DNA from: Ashinkailepas kermadecensis
Taxonomy: Eukaryota; Arthropoda; Thecostraca; Neolepadidae
Length of the DNA: 64,000 bases
Direction: 5' to 3'
Assembly: GCA_034440615.1 (NCBI GenBank)
Contig: JAOTOM010003172.1
Span: forward strand, 1 to 64,000
Shown: positions 24,887 through 35,483 of the stretch, piece by piece
How positions within the stretch are numbered: position 1 is the first letter of the stretch
How the letters are laid out: every line of letters starts with the position of its first letter
Position numbers and translations under genes: made by a program
The notes under the pieces: model-generated
What the model was told of the DNA's origin: nothing
What the model saw: the letters and a program-made list of their open reading frames with translations, nothing else
Databases searched by the model: none

Positions 24887-25800
24887 TTTGTGATGGATGG
24901 GGTGAGATGTATGTTAAGTAAGTGTGCACGGCACAGACCCCTTTAAGCAGGCATGGATGCAGTTTGAAAATTATTGATAAGGCATTCAATCTACATGTGT
25001 TAAGAGAGATCAGGGGAATAGGGCTGGAAAGCTAGGGTAGATAGGCATTGATAGGTGTGTGGGATATTGGAGGACTGGTTCTTCAGGATGTGGGATGGTT
25101 GGGGAGGGTCTTTTTACCAGGCTTATATTATCTTCCATTTACAGACTGAACTGGATGGGCCCTTGGGTCTCTTATTAAGTCTAAACGCTTTATAACTTTA
25201 TATAGGGTGTACCTAGCAGTGGATTCAGCACCTTCCTTCGGGATGTGATACTGATGAGATTGTCTATGGTAGCACAATGGGTATGATGGGAGGAGTTTGT
25301 AATTGTTGGTATGTTATGCAATAGAAGTATTAAGTCTAAACGATTTATAACTTTATATAGGGTGTATTTCAAAGGGTTTTAAAACTTTTCTTGGATGTGA
25401 TACTGATGGTTGTCTTGGTGCATGGGTTGATGGGACGGTTTGTGTTGTTGTGTGTTTGATAGAGTGGTCTTTATTAAGTCTAAACGCTTTATAACTTCTT
25501 GTCTTTATGGGTGTGCCATATGTGACATATAGGGTCATATAGCAGTGGATTCAGCACCTTCCTTCGGGATGTGATACTGATGAGATTGTCTATGGTAGCA
25601 CAATGGGAGTGTGTTATGCAATATCAAGTGAATTGGTGCTAGATAGGCTGCGATATATAGCTTCCTAGGAACTTGAGATAAGGCATTGATTGGGGTGAGA
25701 GTATGTACATTTCTAGTACCTTTTCCAGATAGGCTTAACCCAGATGGGCCCCTATGGCTCTTATTAAGCCTTAACACTTTATGACTTTTATGACTTTATG
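24265..25800 (+). mobile_element. 5'-truncated CR1/L2-type LINE
   Basis: The last part of an ORF2 (to 24886) is followed by a long repetitive 3' region. Blocks of TTATTAAGTCTAAACG(C/A)TTTATAACTT recur near 25170, 25330 and 25470, and a 90-bp block containing GCAGTGGATTCAGCACCTTC recurs at 25220 and 25545. The end has tandem TTTATGACT-like octamers (about 25770-25808), the kind of short 3' microsatellite typical of CR1/L2 elements. Everything 5' of the RT thumb/C-terminus is missing, as usual for LINEs truncated during insertion. Confidence 0.65.
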
Positions 25801-26084
25801 ACTTGATGACGTGGGTGGTTCGCTCCCCAGGGTCCTGCCGCGCTGCGCGGCTGGCTCGGCGGTGCAGATCAGCAGGTCACTGAGATCACAGGCCGGCGGG
25901 CCTCCTGCCCCCGCCGGCCTGTGAAATCTGAGAAATGCGCTCGCCTGCTAACGTGGAGCGTCTGTTTGTTTTTGCGTGGGCTGTTTACCGGGAGTGGCGG
26001 CTGTGCCTGCCACCGCTATCGGCAGCTTCATGGACCGAATCATCGGGGACGTCCTGGAAGATGTCAGGCATCTCTACATGGAAT
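25801..26084. other. GC-rich spacer between LINE tail and minisatellite
   Basis: Contains GGCCGGCGGGCC..GCCGGCCTGTG, a short inverted repeat (25889-25923). No gene is recognised. Confidence 0.4.
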
Positions 26085-26330
26085 ACACTGTTAGGGATGT
26101 CTAGGGTGGTCAGGCACCCCTCCATGGACCACACCGCGGACGATTTCAGGGGTGGTCAGGCACCCCTCCATGGACCACACCGCGGACGATCCCAGGGGTG
26201 GTCAGGCACCCCTCCATGGATCACCCGCGGACGATCCCAGGGGTGGTCAGGCACCCCTCCATGGACCACACCGCGGACGATCCCAGGGGTGGTCAGGCAT
26301 CCATCCACGGAATACACTGTGGATAGCGTT
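26085..26330. repeat. Minisatellite, 46-bp unit
   Basis: GGTGGTCAGGCACCCCTCCA recurs at 26105, 26151, 26197, 26241 and 26287 (46-bp spacing, once 44). The rest of the unit is TGGACCACACCGCGGACGAT plus CCCAGG. The flanking sequences are degenerate copies. The open frames are repeat read-through. Confidence 0.95.
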
Positions 26331-26644
26331 CAGGGGGAGATATTGTTAGGCATCCCCCATGAACCACACCGTCGAGGACGCCTAGGGAATGACCATGTAC
26401 CCCTCTGCGGAGGCCACCAGGGCATGGCTACTCACCATTCCGCATTTCGTCATGGCCGCACCGCTCGGACTGTCCGCAGTTTCTCCAGTTTCCTCGGGCT
26501 ATTTATGCATTAGATTTGTTAGCTCGGTCGATTAGATCCACAGAGCGACGCAGGGAGGGGCAAACCTTGTCTCCCCGTCTCTTCTAAGTGTTTCAATAAC
26601 GTATTTGGTGTGGTGTTAGCGTCTCGTTTGGATCGCACCAGAAC
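26331..26644. other. Spacer, nothing recognised
   Basis: Mixed composition with no supported gene. Confidence 0.4.
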
Positions 26645-26745
26645 CATTAGCTGTCTATCGGGTGAATGCCGCGTCGCTCGCAACCACAGCGTCCCTCACC
26701 ATTATAATGCTATCTACCGAACACCTGCATCGATGCCGAATAGCT
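26645..26745 (-). repeat. Single-unit, unexpanded copy of the 42-bp minisatellite with both flanks
   Basis: Read on the + strand: TATCGGGTGAATGCCGCGTC, then CTCGCAACCACAGCGTCCCT, then CACCATTATAAT, then CTACCGAACACCTGCAT. The first block matches the minus strand of the right border of the array near 43940, and the last matches the minus strand of its left border near 42495. Between the flanks only about one repeat unit is present, against about 34 at 42519-43940. Confidence 0.75.
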
Positions 26746-27260
26746 GGTGCATCGGTACCAAATATCCGGTACATGGGTGCTAGGTTAAGGAGAACCCAGA
26801 CTCAGTTCAAAGAATTGCATTCGATGATGATGCTTGCAAATCGTCCAGTTTCTTTGCAGGAACGGATCAGTTTGTGACGCCGAGCCCGTGGTGCCATGTC
26901 AGCGGTAAATGAGCATGATAAATATTGACTACATCATTTTTGAATGAAAAATGGCGTTATGGTCATCGTGAAAGCAAAGTGTGGAAAGGACAACACCTCA
27001 ACGCCCTCCTATGGTGGTGATGCGGATATCGTTCTTACAATTCCGCACCAACCCAGAATACTCTGGCCTAGCAAGCACTTTTATATTTAAATATCTGATG
27101 AACTTGTACTTGTTCCACTCACCATGTAGCAGATGATCAACATTCTTCACACATGGAGTATTCAGTACTATCTGCTCACGCATTGACAGAGCCGCTGACT
27201 ACTCCACTGTACGATATTTTTGGTGCCACTAACTGCTTGTTACTGCAGTTCTTATTTGTC
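26746..27260. other. Spacer before the retrotransposon
   Basis: No gene is recognised. The sequence is AT-rich with short frames only. Confidence 0.4.
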
Positions 27261-28244
27261 ATTTTCGTGGGGCGACAGCCGTCGCTCTTTTCTCATTTCT
27301 TTTCTAGTGGGGTAACACCCGTCACCCCACCCGTTTTTCGTCGTCGTCGTATTTCCGTTCCCTGAGTTTCTGTGTGTCCGTTATCTTTGTTTATATTACA
27401 TTAGGTAGGATTCTTTCCCCGTGATGGGGAAAAGGCGTAAAAAAGACACGGACCCATGCTCGCCAACGGACTCAGACTCGGACTTTCCTCCTCTGACCAC
27501 ACCCGACGACCATCGCACGAACACAGACCTGGCCCCTGATGCTCCCTCGATTGATGGAAATGTTGATGACCCGCGCCGAACTATTCCCCTCGATGACGCC
27601 ATTGAAGCCGTTTGCGCCTCGCCAACCCCTGCTCGTCCCAAGACCACGACCTCGCCTCGCAATCCAGACTCCACTCTCATCACTCTCCACGCCGCTGACC
27701 CACGCTCGAACCAGACCACTTCATCCCAACCTGAACCCATTGAACCCTACCTCGACAGTGCTGGATCATACATCGTAGTAAAGCCTGTCGAGGAGTCCGT
27801 CTCCTTTCGTCGTGTCAACGTTTTCTGGTCAACCAAGCAGCTCCTCGCCATTTGTTCCTTAGCCAATCCTGACATTGAAGCCCCAGCCAATGGAACCCTC
27901 GTCATCAAAACCCAAACCCGAGCCCAGACCAAAGCCCTCCTCCGTACCACCACATTTTGTGGTAAATCCGTGACCATTTCACTCCACTCCAACCGCAATT
28001 CCACAAAGGGCACCGTCTTCGCGCCGGACCTCCGCTTCATGTCTGAGGAAGATATTCAAGCGGAGCTCAGGCCGGAGGGGGTGACCCACGTCCGCCGCAT
28101 CACATCCTTCAAAGATGGCCAGAAACGTGACACGAGTCTCCTAGTCCTTACCTTCAACTCTACAACACTTCCCAAGACCCTCCTCGCCGGCTACATCCGA
28201 TTCCAAGTCCGTGTCTTTATTCCCAATCCTCTCCACTGAAAAAA

Positions 28245-28690
28245 AAAATTTGACTAACGATGATAAATACTAAGGGAAATACGAGCAAAAAAACCAAGAG
28301 TACTAACCATGCCTACTAACAGATTCACCGACAGGGTTAGGTGCTGCAACTAATTGGCATAAATGTCTTTGTCATTGCCTTGGTGCCCTACCAAGCAACT
28401 AAGAAGAAAACTAAGCTCGCCAACCACACCGACTATTGCTGGGGTTGCGCTGTTTGTATCCTCCTTAGTCACTAAGGTCAATCAACTAAAACAACGAACC
28501 AATGCTACCAACATCTTACTGTCTTTGCTTTAGCGATGTCTTAGTTCTGGACATAGTTAGTTGAATTGGTAAAGCATTAGTAAGGCCAGTTTGTAGCTGT
28601 GTTGGCCAATTCCCTAGTTGAGTTTGCTGGTAGTATTAGATGTCTTGGTTAGTAGTCATGGTTTTGCTCGTAGTAAGAATGCTCCAGAAC
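28245..28690. repeat. Left subterminal repeats of the CACTA-like element, palindromic
   Basis: Many short ACTAA / CTAAG / CCAAC motifs up to about 28500, then the same motifs on the other strand (TTAGT, GTTGG). The outer blocks are mutually inverted: ACGAGCAAAAAAACC with GTACTAACCATG near 28280-28312, against GTAGTCATGG and TTTTGCTCGT near 28650-28672. Subterminal motif clusters are where CACTA transposases bind. Confidence 0.6.
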
Positions 28691-29299
28691 ACGAGGCCTC
28701 TGCCACGACGGCCGCCATTATTGTATCAAGACTCTGACGCTGTGCATAGCGCTGCGCTGCCAGGCTCATAATCGCTTTTGTTTTAATTACGTGCATATTT
28801 CATCGTTCTAGCTGTAACTCTAGCTTCCATCGTTCTTCATCGTTCTCATTCTGCATTGTCTGTGCAAGGTGAGCGTTTTGCCTGTGTGTGCATGTTTCTC
28901 AGTCGAGTTAGTGTAGGTACCTACTTGAGTATCTCATTGGGTCTAAATTCGCCAATTTGGGTTGGAAACTCCACATACCAGAAGTGTTTACGTTCTAAAT
29001 CGGATGTCTACCTGTCCATTGCGATCTTCTGTCGGTCTGTGTCAGTGCATCCGAGAGATAAGTGCATGATAGCACACCAGGTGTGAATGCATAAAGCACA
29101 CCAGACATGAATGGCATTCAATCAGGGACGGTTACAATGGGGGCCACTGGGGAATTCGCCCCCCCCCCTCCAGAGGAAGGTGGAGCCCCTCTGGGAAGGC
29201 TTGAGTGCACCCCTTAAAATTTCCAGTTGGATGCATTCTTCTGAAAGGAAAATGCTCTCTCTTTGAAGTAAAGTCCCCCCCCACCCAACTTCCTCTTGC
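28691..29299. other. Transposon interior, nothing recognised
   Basis: Mixed-composition DNA inside the insertion. No exon or array is recognised. Confidence 0.4.
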
Positions 29300-30460
29300 C
29301 AGGTGGTAAATTTCCAGTTTAAGGTAATTTCTGAGTTCTTGGAATTTCTTGGACTTTTATTTTTTAAATGCAGTGTTTTTAATATGCTGAACATGATGTA
29401 ACCACTCATTTCCTCTGCAAATACATACTTGTCAGCTGACAGGAAAACTAACACCCAAAAAGTGGCTTGGAGTTGGGTAATATACCTAGCATAGCAAGTA
29501 ATGTTCAAAATATAGAAGAACAGATGTAACATAACCTAACCTAACCTAGCCTAACCTTCCATGCAAGAAATCAAATTATTTCGTAAATTCGTGCTCTAAG
29601 GTGTTTTTTTTTTTAAATTAACCTTTGGAATACCATGTTTATGAAGGTGACTAAGATGATGGAACCACATATTTTCTGTGAAAATGCTTACTTTTCAGGT
29701 ATAATAATGGCAAAAAAGGCTTTGAGTTAGGTAACAGAGCATAAAAAGAAATGTAAAAAATGCAACATACCATAACCTAATCTAACTTAACATAACATAC
29801 CTTTGGAGAAAAACAAATACATTTTTTGAAATGTAAAGAAATTTTTTTTCTGATAACTCAAATTTAAACAAGAAACCTAACCTAACCTAAGCTGCTTTTG
29901 AAGAAATAAATATTAATTTTTTATGAACTTTTTTTCTGAAAAAAAATCGAAAATGTTCAGTATGATTTTGCTTTAAGGTGGTAACAAGGACAGTTTTTAC
30001 ATGCATTTGCATCCATAAAGCAAACAAATGGGTTAGGTTTGGTTAGGCTAGGTTAGTTCAGTTTTTTAACCTTGCAAATTTTTCAAATGTTTTAAACAAT
30101 TTTTTTTAATTGAATTATGCACAGAAAATAAGTGGTCCCATCATATTAGTCACCTTCATAAACATGGTATTCTGAAGAAATAAAAAAGACACCTTAAAGC
30201 ACAATTGACCAATTCTCTTTTAATGGAAAATATCCTAACAATTTTTTCCAAAAATTTAAATGACAAACCAAACCTAACCTCAGCTAGCCTGAACTTTTTT
30301 GAAGACTCAATTAAAAAAAAATCAAGTCAAGAACAGAATATGGTTCTTTACATCGGAAACAAGTGGTCACATAATGTGAATAACATTCATAAGCATTGAG
30401 TTGGGAAAAGAAATGCCAAGAAATTAATAATTACCTTCAGGCACAATTTCTTCTTAGTTC
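29300..30460. repeat. Inverted-repeat cluster, two direct plus two inverted units
   Basis: 29591-29680 (GTGCTCTAAGGTG, AATACCATGTTTATGAAGGT, GACTAAGATGATGG) is the reverse complement of 30120-30202. A more diverged direct copy lies upstream (about 29330-29480), and its inverted counterpart lies at about 30350-30455. The four units are laid out A-B-b-a around a centre near 29900. Each unit also contains an AACCTAACCT-type tract whose orientation flips (AACCTAACC at 29530 and 29875, GGTTAGGTTTGG near 30030). A large cruciform or double-stranded RNA hairpin is possible. Confidence 0.75.
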
Positions 30461-32490
30461 CCTGGGTCTAAGCATGGGGCATACACAAGGCCTATCTCTG
30501 GGCCAATAGACAATGACTTGCAAAAATAAGGGCTGCTACAATCTCTGAACACCCACAGAGATACCCACCTAATCATAGGTGCAGATTTGTGAAAATGTTT
30601 GTGAAGGCACAATACATGAAGGCAATGGGTGGGCCAAAATGGATTGGAAGGCATACCACATAGTGTCCCATGTTAAAAGTCTAAATTATTCGGAGGGCAC
30701 AGCCAAGATTGATGGGCAAGTGCCCTCTCAAAGCCACACCAAGCTATACACCTGTACCTAATTTGAAACTAATTTGAAAATTTGCCCCATATACCTACTG
30801 ATTTGAAGTTCGTATTTGTGGTCATTCTCAACTGATCCTGGATAAAAAAACAACATAATGCACTATTGCATGAGACTCGGAAGTGCAGTGTTAAAATAAT
30901 TTGTTTTCGTTAGGTGTAAGAGGATGGGCGCTATATGACCTGTGCAGTCGATGCGCCCCTAAACCACAATAACAATAACGTTAGGTGTAAGATGTCGAAA
31001 TGAGTCCAGTAGGATGTCGAAATTTGCCACGGAAACGATATCACCTACCATAATAAGTTCTTCAAACACAATTTAGATTCGAGAGCACGCTCATATGTGC
31101 GCGTTTTTCCTTTGTTTTGAGATACCTAATTTAGGGGTAAATATTTGAGTGATAGCAATATACAATATATATCCTTATCAACTGATGTTGCATAGCAGTC
31201 CACATCGCAATCCTACCTGGAACGGTGCTAATAAATGTTTGTGCATCAAAATCCACAATGGTAAGCATCAGCATGATACTTATCAACAAGAGACTTAGAA
31301 ATTAGATGTGAAGACTATATAACGACTCGTCACGAAGTACGATGTCAATACTCCGTTGGGAGGGATGTCAGTTCAGTGTTCGGAAAGTGGTATATACCAC
31401 CCTACTTCACGAATAAGTTATCATTGTGGAAGTGCCGTACCTACCCCCAAAATGGTAGTTGACATTTTGGTTAAATTTGTCCTTTAAGGTGCATTTGAGA
31501 CCTGGAAACAATGACGATTATTAACATGGTGATGATGTGGCCATCCATTTATGGGTGTTATTGCAGTCTGGGTCATTCACAAAATTGCACGTTTTTCCTC
31601 AGTGAAGCAAGAAAAGAGGGTGATGTTGCAGTTTAAGTTGTTCGGGAAAGAAGTTTTGCACACATTTTACCTCCGTAAATCAAACACAGTCGTTAGGCTA
31701 ATTTAGGGTAGGTTAAGGTTTTTTACTTGGATCTTCTTTATTTTTAAGGTGAAAAAAATTGTTCTTTAAAGAAAGGTTAGGCAGGAAATTTGTAGTTTTG
31801 TTCAAATATGGCACTTTGAGAAAAAGATATTGTTGAGACGTGTTTATGAGTATCAGCAAGATGATGTGACTATTTCCTTCCTTTTATAAATGAGACTGAA
31901 ATTTGTATTATACTGAAATTATTTCTACCTACTGGTTTAACATGGCTGTCTAACAACTGGTAGAATTCCCCCCCTTATTTTAGATTTCCTGTGGTATGCA
32001 AATGATATATCCTGCCAATGCAAGCTTCTGTAAGCTATCACCATGAATATTTCCATGAGTACATACTTCAGTAATGCAGTCTAAATCCATCTTTTAACTG
32101 ATCATGCAGCCGTGAAGCGCTGGTTGTGTCATTTTCTGGCCATAGTAAGCTCGATTTTATTCCCGACATTCCTTGCATTTAATTAAAGATCCATTGATCC
32201 AAGCTTATTGCTCCTTGCATTGCCAGCGAGGTTAACATTCATCCTATTTGATCTGTTCCTACTTTCTCCAGCCCTGTGCTGCACTACAGCTGTCACTTTC
32301 CCACATGGCCTTCTTTGTTCACTGCTGTTTGCTTCACAGGAGCTCTTGATACTCTGGTTGTGATTGTGGTTTGTTTTAATTGTTACATTGTGATATTTTT
32401 GCCGTTAGTTATGAATGTGTCCTCCCCCCCCAAAAAAAAAGCACATCAGAGTAATTTCTGTTTGTTTGCACCATTTACCACAAAGTAGCA
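30461..32490. other. Transposon interior, AT-rich
   Basis: AT-rich with no recognisable exon. One unrepeated run ends in a C-run/A-run (32425-32440) just before the SINE. Confidence 0.4.
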
Positions 32491-32720
32491 GCCCCGATAG
32501 CTCAATTGGCTAGAGCGCTGGCCTGCATTGGTCTCTCCTGTCCTGGCAAGATGGGGTTCGAGTCGCTGCACGCGCTCGCATTTAGCCTCCGATCGGGAGG
32601 GTCAGTTGGCAACTGGTGCGATAAGGCCGGGGACGAGCTACCGTGTCGGTGCATTGGTGGAACGTTAAACTCTGTCGAAATTCTGCCGTTAAACTGGATT
32701 TTACAGATCGGGCGGTAGGG
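32491..32720 (+). mobile_element. tRNA-derived SINE (candidate)
   Basis: GCCCCGATAGCTCAATTGGC begins a tRNA-like head. The A box is TAGCTCAATTGG (32498-32509) and the B box is GGTTCGAGTC (32555-32564), together an internal RNA polymerase III promoter. The A-to-B spacing (57 bp) is longer than in a standard tRNA, and the acceptor stem does not close after the B box, so this is a SINE head rather than a tRNA gene. The body (about 32565-32720) is unrelated to tRNA and its 3' end is uncertain. No flanking duplication was found. Confidence 0.6.
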
Positions 32721-32858
32721 CCAAGGTTCACGCAACAAGCTCTGCTCAGCAATATAACCATGGTCCATAAGCCACCCCAGCAAGGATTCGGACTGTATTT
32801 CTTCCTTTTATTAAAGTACCCACTAGACGTTCACAATCTTGAATTTCATGGAATCAAT

Positions 32859-33350
32859 ATGCTTCAGTGTATGCTTTGTAATATCGAGTTTCATGACGGC
32901 CACAAATATTGCAAGCATTCAAGAGCACATGAAGGTGACCCAAGATTCTATTTGGCATGTGAAAAATGTTCACGTATATGTCGAAGAGTCGACCCATTCA
33001 GAAAACATTATCGTTGGCATGAAATGGTGGAAAGGAGGGATGAGAAAACATTGTCAGAATTTGAAATGGAACCAGAAAGCAATGATGGTGACCATAGTGG
33101 ATGTGGCATAGATACTGCGGATTGTTCATCAGTGACACCAACCCTCTTGAAACGGGAGTCAGTCAGAACAACCCACAAGAGCAGCTCCATTTATGTGGCA
33201 GACTTCATTATGTCTCTGCAAGCTAAGGCTGTTCCTAAAACCATATGTCAAAGCATAGTGAGTAAAATGAAAGACATATGTCAAGCTGTAGTGACTGAAT
33301 GTGATGATATGAAAAAGCAAATCGAAATGCGCAGCCATCAGCAATGTTAG
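32859..33350 (+). CDS. Zinc-finger exon of a CACTA-associated protein
   Basis: ATG at 32859 opens 163 codons to a TAG at 33348 (the frame is also open upstream). Two adjacent canonical C2H2 fingers are visible: CMLC-X12-H-X3-H and CEKC-X12-H-X3-H (about residues 4-49), joined by HEGDPRFYLA. An acidic linker follows, then a conserved-looking helical region with IMSLQAKAVPKTICQSIVSK that ends near MKKQIEMR. Paired N-terminal fingers followed by a helical 'xLxxLxxKxxVPxxxxxxIV' segment are, as I recall, typical of uncharacterised proteins carried by animal EnSpm/CACTA elements. The location inside a CACTG-ended insertion agrees. It probably splices onward, and the exact donor is unclear. The role is inferred: DNA binding for the transposon, in the nucleus. 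Confidence 0.6.
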   Translation: MLQCMLCNIEFHDGHKYCKHSRAHEGDPRFYLACEKCSRICRRVDPFRKHYRWHEMVERRDEKTLSEFEMEPESNDGDHSGCGIDTADCSSVTPTLLKRESVRTTHKSSSIYVADFIMSLQAKAVPKTICQSIVSKMKDICQAVVTECDDMKKQIEMRSHQQC

Positions 33351-35163
33351 GAAATGTGAACACTATGACGGAACTGAGAAAGAAGAAAAATCGGGAAACC
33401 ATGCTCTTTTGAGAAAAAAAAGAATCCCCCACCCAAAAAAAAATAAGAAGAAAACATTTTGGAATTTTTTGCCCACTCTTCGCACCTCACCTTTTAGCAT
33501 CTTTGGGTATGTTTAACATCCACATATACATCGCATCTTGAATATGCATCATTTGGCACTTTTGTAATTATTTGCCGCCCACTTTACATGTTTAACCCTA
33601 AGAGAGCAATGTTTGTAGGAATGCGTGGAAGCCATTCCAGTCTTGGTATTGTATCGAGGTATTGTAGAGACCCATATTACATCACCTCCTCATTGAGCTC
33701 TATCGGATCGAAGTTGTGTTGTTATCAGATAACTGTAACCCTCCACATATAATTGTATATTGATTGTGCCTCTCTGAGCGCGATTTCAGGCCCCAACACA
33801 GGATAACATCGTCAAAGGCTGTCGTGATCGGGTGTAGGCGGGTTGGACGCGGCACGGGTGGTCACGGTCAGTGCCCGAGCTTGTGCCGGGCCGTGAAATC
33901 GCCCTCGGGAAACAGACTGGATATGAGGTTATGCATTTTTGGTGTTGGTGTGAGGGGATTCCCTGGTTTTGGCCAATCTTTCCTCAGATATCAGAAGGTA
34001 AATTTATGCCGATTTGTTTACAATACTTCAAAAATGCGAATGGTTTCCACGTATCCCCAAAGTTGCTCTCTCAGATGTCATTTCGAGGCCCGACATCCTG
34101 CCGACGCGTCCACAGGGTCGAATACAGCCAGCGCGTTCTCGAACAAACGAACAGTAATAACATCAGCAGACTGCGTACAATGGAAGCCGGCGTTGTATGA
34201 AATGAGGGCAGAGATGGATTACAAATGTGTCAAGAGATGAATATTTAAGACAAAACATATCTGTGAATGTGAAAGGCGGGCGGAAAGAAACTGAATGTTT
34301 TGGGAATAAGTGTGATTTTTTCCTCAAATGTACAAACGGTTACAACAGGAATACTAAGAACTTAAGACGCGCGCGTCATCTGCTGGACTCTACAAGCTTG
34401 ACCGTGAACGCACATCAAAGCACTAGGCCACCGGGACACCAATGGTTGGACACATCTCTACGAGACCTTTCTAATGATACATAATTTGGAACTGGAATCT
34501 CCGTAAACTAGAAATGTAGCGGTGGGGAGGGGGCAGAGACATTACAAAAATTAGTCAGCGGAGAACCGAAATCCAGACCTTGTCTCTTAGCATAGCTATT
34601 AGAGGTATGACGTTCAGCCTTCACTTCATGACTGAACCTATGGCTTCTCACGCAGAGAGATGCAGCTATCCAACGCAGAGAAACCCATTTTTTCTACGGG
34701 CCTAATTTGGAAAAGAGTAGGGGACCAAATCTCCTCTTGAGGGAGAGGGTCGGCCGATCAGCGGCCGTTCCCGGATTAACCTCGACACACAAAGTTATTC
34801 TTCCACTATTGGGAGTACATTCTCTTTCAAAACTTATGTTTGTAACTTGCTTCATTTGACATTAAAACTGGCATTCGTGCACCTTTTGGGTGCTTGAATG
34901 CTATTTTGCATTATTCCCTAAACTTTTGTTATTACGTTAGAACATTTGGGAACAAGACAATGTGATCGCTTGTACTTTGCAAGAGCTCCTACGCAACATA
35001 AGCATGGATGTTCTTTCTCAGTCGGGCGTTCTCTGAGCAACTGGTATGCTATCTTTGTTCTCCCCCTTTCCGGTAACTTTGCTTTGGCACCTTGATCATT
35101 TTCCATAATAAGCAAAATTCAACTTTAGTTTGCAACATTATTTGACTGATGCTATTTTCGCAG
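33351..35163. other. Probable intron / transposon interior
   Basis: Separates the two candidate exons. It contains C-runs and A-runs and short open frames without recognisable motifs. At 35150-35163 a branch-point-like TGACTGAT and an acceptor TATTTTCGCAG are visible. Confidence 0.4.
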
Positions 35164-35483
35164 ACAACGCCATGAACTCGCTCCTGCGTGTGATGGGGGA
35201 GGAGGGCACGGTCCTCAGCGAGGGCCATGCACCATACCCGCACATTATCGAGGAGGAAGACGGATGGAGTGTAGCCGTTGAAGGGAAACATGTAGTCTGG
35301 GCAGCGAAACTGGAAGGAGCGGTCGGCTTATGGTGCGTGTCTCACTACGTCCTGCACCAAAAAACAGCGAGGTCGGTGAGAAACACAAGCTGGTTCATTC
35401 GAACGAAGATCATGAACGTCCATTGCGAGATGGACCCAGATAAATCAATCGTCAGGGACATAGAGAAGTGGGAAAAGTGCTAA
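35164..35483 (+). CDS. Candidate last exon of the CACTA-associated protein
   Basis: After the splice acceptor TTTTCGCAG an open frame of about 106 codons runs to TAA at 35481-35483. Residue features: EGHAPYPHIIEEEDGWSVAV, then EGKHVVWAAKLEGAVGLW, then CVSHYVLHQKTARSVRNTSW with an FIRTKI end. The layout 'P.I.....W.VAVEG......L..AV...F..HYV......RNT..FI' resembles, from memory, the C-terminal domain of the same animal EnSpm-associated zinc-finger proteins. It lies on the same strand 1.8 kb downstream of the finger exon. The frame phase at the acceptor is 2. No poly(A) signal is obvious close by. Confidence 0.5.
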
